Below, in pieces: positions 1-5,569 of a stretch of 7,152 bases of DNA; the first letter of the stretch is position 1, and each line of letters opens with the position of its first letter. The DNA comes from Acinetobacter sp. UBA6641 (GTDB lineage Bacteria > Pseudomonadota > Gammaproteobacteria > Pseudomonadales > Moraxellaceae), in NCBI GenBank assembly GCA_002455755.1, contig DKLL01000143.1:5774-12925 (forward strand), given 5' to 3'. The position numbers were made by a program, and so were the translations under genes. Below the pieces are notes generated by a model, which was not told the DNA's origin, ran no database searches, and was given only the letters and a program-made list of their open reading frames with translations.

Positions 1-1088
1 ACCGGTAAAGAGTGGCGAACCGTTCAGGATAATGCCAATCCGGCTGCCTTGATCACTGGCCTGGTCACGATTGCGCATCTTGCTGATCAGGTGCATCAGG
101 AACAGCAGGGAACCGTCCGATACACGCGGCAAGCCTGCACCAAAACGGCCATCAAAGCCTTTGACCTGATGTTCATCCTTAATGTCTTGCTCAATCTTTT
201 TCCAGTCCACTCCAAAAGGCGGATTGGACAGCATGTAGTCGAATTTATCGTGTGAGAGCTGGTCATTGGACAAGGTATTGCCGAGCTTGATTCGGCTGAC
301 ATCCTGACCTTTAATCAGCATGTCTGCTTTACAGATGGCATAGGACTCAGGGTTTAGCTCCTGACCAAAGGCACGCATCACCGCATTCGGGTTGAGCTCT
401 AATACATATTCCATCCCTGAGGATAAAAAGCCGCCCGTACCTGCCGTTGGGTCGTATATGGTACGGATAATGCCATCCTTGCTTAAGGCTTCATCATCTT
501 CCAAAATACCAGTGAGGTGGTTAAACGCACGATGTCACGCGGGGTAAAGTGTTCCCCTGCGGTTTCGTTTGAACCTTCGGCAAAACGGCGGATCAGTTCT
601 TCAAACACCAGACCCATGTCATGGTTAGAAACAGCTTCAGGACTGAGATCAGTCGTGGCAAACATCTTGACGACTTTATAAAGCAAGTTGGCATCATCGA
701 GCAGCCCGACAAATTCATCGAATTTAAAATGCTCAAAAATCTCACGTGCATCTTTAGAAAAACTTTGCACATAGGTTTTGAGGTTGGCTTTAATATCGGT
801 TTGACCCATCTTGCCCAAATCCATAGGCGAAGTATTAAAGAATGCCAGATCATTGGTGGCACGTAACAAGAACTTTTCTTGCGCGTCTTCAGGCAGGTTA
901 AGAGGCTGAATTCTTTCATGCTCTGCCACGACCGCAGCTTTACTTTCCGCAAGCACACACTCCAGGCGACGCAACAAGGTAAACGGCAAAATGACACGTC
1001 CATATTGCGATTGTTTAAAGTCACCACGCAGTAAATCTGCCACCGACCAAATGAAGTTAGCAATTTGTGAAAAGTTATTATTCGACAT
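1..1088 (-). pseudogene. hsdM: Type I restriction-modification methyltransferase subunit HsdM, frameshifted and cut by the window edge
   Basis: HsdM is the adenine-N6 DNA methyltransferase subunit of type I restriction-modification systems and works with HsdS (specificity) and HsdR (restriction). The ATG at 1088 opens an HsdM N-terminal helical domain ([19 protein letters not shown]) and continues to [17 protein letters not shown]. After 194 codons the frame runs into a stop at about 483. Removing one base of phase at the A run 503-506 (T run on the coding strand) restores a frame open to position 1. That frame carries SAM motif I DPTAGTGG (453-430) and catalytic motif NPPF (225-214), and ends NGSPLFTG at the edge. 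A TTG five codons upstream (1103) is possible, but the ATG matches the family start and has a weak GGAAA nine bases ahead. As read, the product stops before both catalytic motifs and would be inactive. The lesion may be a real mutation or a sequencing error. hsdS and hsdR, if present, lie beyond the left edge. Confidence 0.9.
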
Positions 1089-1234
1089 ACCAGCAATTTC
1101 CAAAGCGTGAAAGCTATAGCATTTTTAGATGAGTTTGATTGTGCCTGAAATAAGCATAGATTTTCTAGAGATAAAAAAAATAAGGTCAGTACATGGGGTG
1201 CTGAGGTGATGGGTCGTTTATTGATTATGCTGAT

Positions 1235-1450
1235 ATGCGCTTTGGAGCTGAAAAACAGATCAGGGCAAAGGACTGCAAGCTCATGTGGGCATTTAAGGCG
1301 AATTGTCTATTTAAAAATTTTAAAAACAAGGCAGCCGAAGCTTCCCTGTTTACTCGCGACTTTCCAACCTGTGTTCAATCCACCGATGCACTTCCCGAAC
1401 TGACCCGCCAATACGGGCTGCACTTAAACGAACAGGCCGAAAAAAAATAG
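1235..1450 (+). CDS. Unrecognised ORF, probably a headless gene fragment
   Basis: I do not recognise this 71-residue frame. It contains the segment LPELTRQYGLHLNEQAEKK at its end, which reads like a natural charged C-terminal helix, and a basic Phe/Lys-rich middle with three cysteines. The frame is open from 1205, and the codons before the ATG (GDGSFIDYAD) read as protein too. The ATG at 1235 has no ribosome binding site. Together this suggests the 3' remnant of a longer gene that lost its start, not an intact gene. The overlapping frame 1206-1403 starts with GTG, has a poor Shine-Dalgarno spacing and an unnatural composition, so I prefer this frame. It is divergent from hsdM, and the space between them (1089-1204) shows no convincing promoter. 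Confidence 0.3.
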   Translation: MRFGAEKQIRAKDCKLMWAFKANCLFKNFKNKAAEASLFTRDFPTCVQSTDALPELTRQYGLHLNEQAEKK

Positions 1451-1523
1451 GATTGCCGTATTTGCATAGCCACGGATTTTTTAGGTGCGGTTTAAAAAAC
1501 CATGACGGCTAAAGGCTGTAGAA

Positions 1524-1637
1524 ATGACCAACAAAACCCCTGCAAGCAATGCGGAAAAAACCGGCAACAGCCAACTGCCAGCTTCAGCAACACAGGCTTT
1601 TCTATTTCGCGGGTTGTTCTATTGCAAGGGGTTTTAA
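1524..1637 (+). CDS. Possible 37-residue small ORF
   Basis: A 37-codon frame starts with ATG at 1524, with AAAGG eight bases upstream as a fair ribosome binding site. The N-terminal part is polar and Ala/Ser/Thr-rich. The last fifteen residues (TQAFLFRGLFYCKGF) are aromatic and hydrophobic, so it could be a membrane-associated peptide or the truncated start of a longer protein. No family is recognised. Counting against it, the opposite strand carries a terminator-like hairpin (1555-1581) for the neighbouring minus-strand gene, and the ends of the ORF form an imperfect inverted repeat (1533-1635). Either could create a chance frame. Confidence 0.25.
   Translation: MTNKTPASNAEKTGNSQLPASATQAFLFRGLFYCKGF
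1533..1635. repeat. Imperfect inverted repeat, about 13-14 bp arms
   Basis: The left arm AAAACCCCTGCAA (1533-1545) and the right arm TTGCAAGGGGTTTT (1622-1635) are reverse complements apart from one extra base in the right arm. They enclose 76 bases that include a terminator-like hairpin. Such spacing could be a remnant of a small non-autonomous element, or a long-range RNA stem. No flanking target duplication was seen. Confidence 0.4.
1555..1581 (-). terminator. Likely intrinsic terminator of the small membrane protein gene
   Basis: Read on the minus strand, CTGGCA and TGCCGG form a six-pair stem (one G-U) with a nine-base loop, directly followed by six T residues. It lies about 60 bases after the stop codon at 1642, where the terminator of that gene is expected. 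Confidence 0.5.
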
Positions 1638-1641
1638 CACC

Positions 1642-1902
1642 TTACCTATTTTCAAAATATTTCTGACATCCCTGAAAAAACTCTTCATTGAAGTTCATGG
1701 AAGGATCATCTTTATCATCATCGCATTGGTCTACAGATTTCAGGTTGTCTTGTGCATAACGGTAACCATAGTATTGCTCTGTCCCCTCCTCGAAGCCTCC
1801 AGATTCCCTGGATGGCATGGACTGAAAATACAGGAATGCCGCAATGGCGATAACAGCAAGTACCACCACAACACTGATAATTTTGGCCTGTTTTGTCATC
1901 AT
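1642..1902 (-). CDS. Small single-pass membrane protein of unknown function
   Basis: This 86-residue protein is not recognised as a named family. Residues 8-26 are a long Val/Ile/Ala/Leu stretch after a short basic start (TKQAK), a typical signal anchor with the N-terminus in the cytoplasm, so residues 30-86 would lie in the periplasm. That tail is strongly acidic, has an Asp cluster at 58-67 (DQCDDDKDDP) and two cysteines (60 and 79) that could form a disulfide. The acidic cluster could bind divalent metal, but this is inference. Translation can start at the ATG at 1902 or the next codon. AGGGA nine bases upstream of the first supports 1902. It follows the Pro/Gln-rich gene on the same strand with a 109-base gap holding a terminator and a possible promoter, so it is probably transcribed on its own. 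The long opposite-strand frame over it (1549-2028) has no such features. Confidence 0.7.
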   Translation of the reverse strand: MMTKQAKIISVVVVLAVIAIAAFLYFQSMPSRESGGFEEGTEQYYGYRYAQDNLKSVDQCDDDKDDPSMNFNEEFFQGCQKYFENR

Positions 1903-1941
1903 TGTATTATTTCCCTGAAGCGGTCTCAGACCATCAAGCTA

Positions 1942-1965
1942 CAAAAAATCGCCTGGCCCTCAGGC
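1942..1965 (-). terminator. Short terminator-like hairpin between two small genes
   Basis: On the minus strand GCCTG and CAGGC pair around a five-base loop (1951-1965), followed by GATTTTTTG. It sits after the gene ending at 2012 and before the one starting at 1902. A transcript starting from the candidate promoter at 1970-1996 would begin inside the stem and escape it, which fits a terminator of the upstream gene. Confidence 0.45.
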
Positions 1966-1969
1966 TCAA

Positions 1970-1996
1970 ACTATAAGCACCGGAGTTTTAATTCAA
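1970..1996 (-). promoter_or_regulatory. Possible promoter of the small membrane protein gene
   Basis: TTGAAT (1996-1991) and TATAGT (1975-1970) resemble sigma-70 boxes. The TATAGT box differs from consensus by one base. The spacing of 15 bases is shorter than usual, so the call is weak. Confidence 0.3.
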
Positions 1997-2011
1997 GACC
2001 AGAAAAATCCT

Positions 2012-2233
2012 TTACTTCTGTTGTCTAATACAACTTTCAGGCGATTGATCCGACTTTCTTTGCGGATTCGATCCTTCGATATGCTGATCCGGTTGATCCG
2101 GTTGAGGAGCCGGTGGTTTCGGTTGATCGGGTTGAGGCTGGGGTGAATTGGGCTGTTCCTGCTGATCAGGATTTTGAATTAGGGCAACTGGCTTTTTGTG
2201 CTGGTCCGGCTGTTGATGGTCTGGTTCAGTCAT
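2012..2233 (-). CDS. Small Pro/Gln/Asp-rich repeat protein, function unknown
   Basis: A 73-residue, highly hydrophilic protein beginning MTEPDHQQPDQHKKP. It is dominated by Pro, Gln and Asp and predicted to be disordered. It has no signal peptide or membrane segment, and a single cysteine near the end (ESCIRQQK). The middle carries two copies of a ten-residue unit, PQPDQPKPPA then PQPDQPDQHI. At the DNA level this is a 17-base match with one mismatch (2091-2107 and 2121-2137), offset by 30 bases, so the duplication keeps frame. An ATG seven codons upstream (2254) is also in frame, but neither start has a strong ribosome binding site. I chose 2233 because GGGAT lies about 11 bases ahead. The opposite strand frame (2113-2364) has no better claim. 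Function is unknown, and the repeats suggest a linker or surface-exposed peptide. Confidence 0.5.
   Translation of the reverse strand: MTEPDHQQPDQHKKPVALIQNPDQQEQPNSPQPQPDQPKPPAPQPDQPDQHIEGSNPQRKSDQSPESCIRQQK
2091..2137. repeat. Two 17-bp direct repeats, 30-bp period
   Basis: GGTTGATCCGGTTGAGG at 2091-2107 and GGTTGATCGGGTTGAGG at 2121-2137 differ at one base. The 30-base period is a multiple of three and produces the ten-residue repeat of the small Pro/Gln-rich protein. Confidence 0.85.
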
Positions 2234-2295
2234 GTGTCTGTCTATCCCGTGCATTGCGATTGATCATTTGCACTACATCAGCTTTAATCTACGCC

Positions 2296-2515
2296 TTAAA
2301 TCTGATTCTCCAACTCAAGCAATGTTTCAATTTCCATCATTGTAAATGGGATATCTCTAGATGATTGATCTGCAACAACGACCATAAAATCGGCTTCACA
2401 TTGATTACCAAAAGCCTTCAAAGCCTGCTATTGCATTAACATGCCAGAAAAATGGCACAATTACTGCAAGTTCTTGTTTAACGAGTTCAGCAGCTAAAAA
2501 CCTATTGAAATGTAA
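2296..2515 (-). pseudogene. Relic of an unrecognised protein gene, frameshifted and lacking a start
   Basis: Two consecutive minus-strand frames read as natural protein. The first, open from 2515, contains NRFLAAELVKQELAVIVPFF followed by WHVNA, then goes off after about 2428. The second, open from 2427 to a stop at 2296, contains ALKAFGNQCEADF, MVVVADQSSRDIPF and ends EIETLLELENQI. They differ by one base of phase near 2425-2440, and a TGA sits just ahead of the first. No start codon with a ribosome binding site is visible. The simplest reading is a C-terminal remnant of about 70 residues from a gene whose 5' part was lost when the present upstream sequence was joined. The family is not recognised. 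This relic fills most of the otherwise gene-free stretch 2255-2620. Confidence 0.4.
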
Positions 2516-2552
2516 TCATATAAATGCAATATTTCCATGATAACAATCATAT
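2514..2552. promoter_or_regulatory. Possible operator: repeated AATCATAT plus a small inverted repeat
   Basis: AATCATAT occurs at 2514-2521 and again at 2545-2552, 31 bases apart (about three helical turns). The second copy overlaps a perfect inverted repeat ATGAT-aaca-ATCAT (2537-2550). Both lie directly upstream of the -35 box of the 75-residue protein gene, where an activator or repressor could bind. Confidence 0.3.
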
Positions 2553-2578
2553 GACAGGGCCTTAACTCGACCTATAAA
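2551..2578 (+). promoter_or_regulatory. Sigma-70 promoter of the 75-residue protein gene
   Basis: ATGACA (2551-2556) and TATAAA (2573-2578) each differ from consensus by one base and are 16 bases apart. The predicted start is near 2585, giving a leader of about 36 bases with a good ribosome binding site. Confidence 0.6.
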
Positions 2579-2620
2579 AGCACATTGAACACATAGAAAA
2601 ACTGCTATTCGGGAGTAGAT

Positions 2621-2848
2621 ATGAATACCAGCAATAATTATGTCAAACAAATCAAGAATGCTAAACGTGGTGGTTATACTCCAACAATTGCCAAGGATAT
2701 TAATAAACATAAAATTCAAAAAGCCCTCCGACTGATCGAACAATGGCGCAAACTGGCCAGCGAACTTAAACCACAAATGCAAATCGATATGGCTTTAACC
2801 CTGGAAGAATGTGCTCAAGACCTGGACCAGATTTTAAGGAGCAAATAG
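2621..2848 (+). CDS. Small basic helical protein, function unknown
   Basis: A 75-residue soluble protein with no signal peptide or membrane segment, not assigned to any family I know. The first 30 residues are basic and Asn/Lys-rich (VKQIKNAKRGGYTPTIAKDI). Residues 30-75 look like two amphipathic helices, IQKALRLIEQWRKLASEL and MALTLEECAQDLDQILRSK, which could form a helical hairpin or a dimer interface. One cysteine is present. The gene is well supported. GGGAG sits five bases before the ATG, a near-consensus promoter lies 43-70 bases upstream, and a hairpin follows the stop. It stands alone just upstream of tRNA-Thr on the same strand. The opposite-strand frame 2516-2782 is a shadow. Confidence 0.75.
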   Translation: MNTSNNYVKQIKNAKRGGYTPTIAKDINKHKIQKALRLIEQWRKLASELKPQMQIDMALTLEECAQDLDQILRSK

Positions 2849-2882
2849 TTTTTTTAAATTGAAAAGCATTTATTCAATTGAC

Positions 2883-2926
2883 GAGATGACTTGGAAAAAT
2901 TGACCCCATCAACACCAGGTCATCTC
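2883..2926 (+). terminator. Long stem-loop after the 75-residue protein gene
   Basis: GAGATGACTTGG (2883-2894) pairs with CCAGGTCATCTC (2915-2926) over twelve positions with one G-U pair, around a 20-base loop. The following tract (TTTC) is weak for an intrinsic terminator, so it may instead stabilise the mRNA end or act as a protein-binding RNA structure. A weaker AT-rich stem (2857-2879) precedes it. Confidence 0.45.
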
Positions 2927-2948
2927 TTTCAAACGCTCATTTTTTGGC

Positions 2949-2976
2949 TTGCGTTTTCAAAAAAAATCGCTATTAT
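2949..2976 (+). promoter_or_regulatory. Promoter of tRNA-Thr
   Basis: TTGCGT (2949-2954) and TATTAT (2971-2976) are 16 bases apart. The -10 box differs from consensus by one base, and the expected start lies a few bases before the mature tRNA 5' end at 2989. Confidence 0.6.
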
Positions 2977-2988
2977 TCTCTGCACGTT

Positions 2989-3064
<76 letters not shown>

Positions 3065-3074
3065 TTTTATACTT

Positions 3075-3105
3075 AGCCTCGCTTTTTTAGTGAGGCTTTG
3101 TTGTT
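3075..3105 (+). terminator. Intrinsic terminator of tRNA-Thr
   Basis: AGCCTCGCT (3075-3083) and AGTGAGGCT (3089-3097) form a nine-pair stem with one G-T pair around a five-T loop. It is followed by TTGTTGTTTTT on the plus strand. The minus strand lacks a T tract after the stem, so this does not clearly terminate the convergent methyltransferase gene. Confidence 0.85.
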
Positions 3106-3146
3106 TTTAGGCTGTGCTTTTTAAAAATTAGAACATTCTCCCCTGC

Positions 3147-3980
3147 TCATGCATTCTTTTTCACACTGATCTGTACATAATTGAGCAAACCATCCTGATA
3201 AAGCTGCTGACAGAGTTTTGCGGTCATGCGAATTTTAAAGGTATCCAGGCCTGTGCTTTGCTGGGGCGATTGCTGTAAATGCTGAACATAGTTTGCAAAA
3301 CCGTATAAAACGGCTTTGGATATATCCCGAATTTTAATATCGCTAAAATCATGGTTCTGCAAGGTCTGCTCTAATTCCGATGCCGTCATCAAATGCTCCA
3401 GGTTCACATCTGCCGCCTTGAGCAGCCATTTATATTTTTGCTGTTGCAGGGCAGTTAACTTCAGCCATTGCTCGGACAAGATTAAATAATGGAAACCCAG
3501 TCGGCCTTTTGAATTTAAAACACTGCCTGCTGAATCGAGAAATGAATTGAGATTGGAATGGTAAGCAGCATCAATGCACAGCACCACATCGAAGCGCTGC
3601 TTGAAAGGAATCTGCTTTAAATTTAAAAACGATTGCGGGTAAATTGCTGTAATTTGCGGGAAATATTTTTGAATTTGAATGACACAGCTGGCTTGCAATT
3701 CCACCGCTTCAATATGCTGAACCTGATAGTGCTGTTGCCAGTACAGCAGACTTGCACCCTGGCCGCAGCCCAGGTCCAGTAAGCGGTCACTGGCATTTAA
3801 AGATACAGCTTGCGCCAATTGATCTGCCAATTGACGGCAAGCTGCTGGATAGGACGACGTTGCATCCTCCCAATAACCCAGATTGCTCCAGGCAAGTTCG
3901 GCATCATCTCCTAACTGTTTGGCGTTAATCGCGTATTTATGTCGAGGAAGTTTCTGCCGAATCGCTTGAAGCCATTTCAT
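3147..3980 (-). CDS. Class I SAM-dependent methyltransferase, partner of the upstream FAD oxidoreductase
   Basis: A 277-residue protein with a Rossmann-type SAM-binding core. Motif I is LLDLGCGQGA (about 67-76), the acidic end of strand 2 is in IEAVEL (Glu94), and the motif IV region is FDVVLCIDAAYH (130-141), followed by a post-motif strand near LNSKGRLGFHYLIL. The N-terminal segment NLGYWEDATSSYPAACRQLA resembles the lid of small-molecule and lipid methyltransferases of the tocopherol/RebM/sterol type, not DNA or rRNA enzymes. The C-terminal 90 residues are helical and probably cap the substrate pocket. It starts three bases after the stop of the FAD oxidoreductase gene with no ribosome binding site of its own, so it is probably translationally coupled. 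The two enzymes should act in the same pathway. The actual substrate cannot be read from the sequence. Confidence 0.85.
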   Translation of the reverse strand: MKWLQAIRQKLPRHKYAINAKQLGDDAELAWSNLGYWEDATSSYPAACRQLADQLAQAVSLNASDRLLDLGCGQGASLLYWQQHYQVQHIEAVELQASCVIQIQKYFPQITAIYPQSFLNLKQIPFKQRFDVVLCIDAAYHSNLNSFLDSAGSVLNSKGRLGFHYLILSEQWLKLTALQQQKYKWLLKAADVNLEHLMTASELEQTLQNHDFSDIKIRDISKAVLYGFANYVQHLQQSPQQSTGLDTFKIRMTAKLCQQLYQDGLLNYVQISVKKNA

Positions 3981-3983
3981 ATT

Positions 3984-5282
3984 TTAGTAGCCGAGTTGTG
4001 GGGCAACCTCAACTTTAGGTTTTAATCCTGCAAACGGCAATGGTGCACCTAAAATTTCTGCAATATGCATGGCTGAAGTCACGGCAGATTCCAGTACCGG
4101 CAAGCCATCACAAGACCATGAACCACAGTAGAATACTTTGCGGTTTAAATCTTTATGACGTTGTTGCAGCTCTTTATTCAAAGCGACTGTCTGTGAATCC
4201 ACCACAGCACGGGTTAAAGTCACCGATGAGATGATTTTTTTCGGGTCTATCTCGGTCACCGGCTGCCAGGTCTGGAATACCGGCGATTTGCCCACTAAAC
4301 TTGGCTCAACCGAATTCAGCCAGACTGTAAATTGCTGACGGGTAAACTTGCGGTCCATCATGTAGCTGAGTACGGCCCAATCTTTGCGTTTTGGCGGCAT
4401 GACCGATTGATCGGTATGAATCACCAGCTGACCCTGCTCAAATTTAAATTTCTTTAACAGCGCAATATCATCGGCAAATTGTTCATTATCGAGGAATGAT
4501 TCAATTTTATGGGTCGGTGTGGCAACAATCACACGGTCAAACACATATTGTTCACCCTGTGAATTTTCAACCGCTACGCCCTGTTCTTGTTGCTGAATGT
4601 GGGTAATGGCAGAACCGCCACGGATTTCAATGCCTTCAACCAGCTTGTCGACCAGGGCCGGTGTACCGCCCTGTAGACGCAATAAGGCATCGCCATCGGT
4701 CAATTGACGCAAGAAAATCAGCAAGGGTTTTGCCGGCCATTCGCCAATGGTTTTTGGGTGGCAGGTACAAATGGTATACAGCACCGGCATTACTGCGCCA
4801 TGCCAGAAAACTTCCTCAATATCATTGTTATTAATGAATTCGGCCAGGGTAATGTCCTGGTTTTTAGATTTGAAGAACTTGGCAATAGCCGTCTTCAGCT
4901 GCAACATGCCTTTGACCAGGCGCCAGCCATATTGCTGAATGCCCTTACGGTTATTAATGATGGGAAAATTACCAATACGGCTGCGTGAGGTGGTCAGCCA
5001 GGTTTCGGTACGGTCCTCAAATAACCAGCTGCAAGCCATATAAGTACGGACAGGAAAGGTCTGGATGCCCAAGTAAGCCGCCAGGCTGAGGGTATTTTTC
5101 CACAAATGTGGGTTCATGACACGTAAAGGTGCATCAATCAGACCGCCTTCGAATTCAATGCTATGGCTATCCATACCACGACCGGCCAAGGCTTCAAAAA
5201 TAGTCACGCTATGCCCTGCATCTTTAAGAATTCTTGCGGTAGCTAGCCCAGCCATGCCACTGCCAATAACTGCAATATCCAA
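3984..5282 (-). CDS. FAD-dependent oxidoreductase of the amine-oxidase type (COG2907-like)
   Basis: A 432-residue flavoprotein. The N-terminus is a dinucleotide-binding fold, MDIAVIGSGMAGL (GxGxxG at residues 7-12), with the ribose-binding Glu30 closing strand 2. A C-terminal FAD motif VFYCGSWSCDGLPVLESAVTSA (383-404) completes the FAD site. Residues 287-307 (VIHTDQSVMPPKRKDWAVLSY) recall the predicted NAD/FAD-binding proteins of COG2907, often found beside lipid methyltransferases. The GGH-type loop after strand 2 is AGRGMDSHS here, so it is divergent. The family also includes carotenoid desaturases and protoporphyrinogen oxidases. The start is unusual. The only start codon compatible with the Rossmann strand is TTG at 5282, because an in-frame TGA lies four codons upstream and the next ATG (residue 10) would destroy GxGxxG. 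It is first gene of a two-gene unit with the methyltransferase, three bases apart. Dehydrogenation or isomerisation of a lipid or isoprenoid is plausible but inferred. Confidence 0.85.
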   Translation of the reverse strand: MDIAVIGSGMAGLATARILKDAGHSVTIFEALAGRGMDSHSIEFEGGLIDAPLRVMNPHLWKNTLSLAAYLGIQTFPVRTYMACSWLFEDRTETWLTTSRSRIGNFPIINNRKGIQQYGWRLVKGMLQLKTAIAKFFKSKNQDITLAEFINNNDIEEVFWHGAVMPVLYTICTCHPKTIGEWPAKPLLIFLRQLTDGDALLRLQGGTPALVDKLVEGIEIRGGSAITHIQQQEQGVAVENSQGEQYVFDRVIVATPTHKIESFLDNEQFADDIALLKKFKFEQGQLVIHTDQSVMPPKRKDWAVLSYMMDRKFTRQQFTVWLNSVEPSLVGKSPVFQTWQPVTEIDPKKIISSVTLTRAVVDSQTVALNKELQQRHKDLNRKVFYCGSWSCDGLPVLESAVTSAMHIAEILGAPLPFAGLKPKVEVAPQLGY

Positions 5283-5429
5283 AATTATTATCCGTCAGTT
5301 ACACATAAGATTCTTGAAATTATGAACCAAGCGGGCTTAAAAGAGGGTATTAAAATATTCCAGAATGTATCTTTTTAACAAAACTCATCATGAAGTTTCC
5401 AAAGTAAAAAATCACATTTACTCATATAG

Positions 5430-5498
5430 AAAAAACCTTTAAATAAATTCAATAAATTGTTTTATTTTTCAAAACCAAATAATAAAAAAACCTTTAAA
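5430..5498. repeat. Two 14-bp direct repeats in an AT-rich spacer
   Basis: AAAAAACCTTTAAA occurs at 5430-5443 and 5485-5498, 55 bases apart. The surrounding 5400-5515 is extremely AT-rich with no ORF of note. The copies could be binding sites for a nucleoid protein or regulator upstream of the oxidoreductase gene, or may be chance in low-complexity DNA. Confidence 0.5.
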
Positions 5499-5521
5499 AA
5501 AAGCAATATATATTAACCGGT

Positions 5522-5551
5522 TTTATAACAGTCGTTTTACAAAGCCCTCAA
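5522..5551 (-). promoter_or_regulatory. Possible promoter for the oxidoreductase-methyltransferase pair
   Basis: On the minus strand TTGAGG (5551-5546) and TATAAA (5527-5522) are 18 bases apart. Transcription would start near the palindrome AACCGGTT (5515-5522) and give a leader of roughly 230 bases. A weaker alternative closer to the gene is TTGTTA (5381-5376) with TATTTT (5357-5352), also 18 bases apart. The AT-rich background makes both uncertain. Confidence 0.3.
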
Positions 5552-5564
5552 ATACCATTATCAT
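5536..5564 (+). promoter_or_regulatory. Near-consensus plus-strand promoter with no known gene downstream
   Basis: TTTACA (5536-5541) and TATCAT (5559-5564) each miss consensus by one base and have the ideal 17-base spacing. The start is expected at 5570-5572. The next downstream element on this strand is the terminator at 5655. The -35 box lies within the spacer of the possible minus-strand promoter, so the two could compete. Confidence 0.5.
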
Positions 5565-5569
5565 ATGTA

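Noticed and set aside
503..506. Phase-variable homopolymer switch in hsdM
   Set aside because: Four or five bases is too short for efficient slipped-strand phase variation, so a simple mutation or sequencing error is more likely.
1549..2028. 159-residue plus-strand frame
   Set aside because: It runs antisense over the small membrane protein gene, its composition is erratic, and it lacks a ribosome binding site. The minus-strand frame has a clear anchor and a good start.
2113..2364. 83-residue plus-strand frame opposite the Pro/Gln-rich gene
   Set aside because: It crosses into the relic region, has no ribosome binding site, and the repeat unit makes sense as protein on the minus strand.
4704..4988. 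94-residue plus-strand frame inside the oxidoreductase gene
   Set aside because: It is an antisense shadow of the FAD protein gene, with no ribosome binding site or family features.
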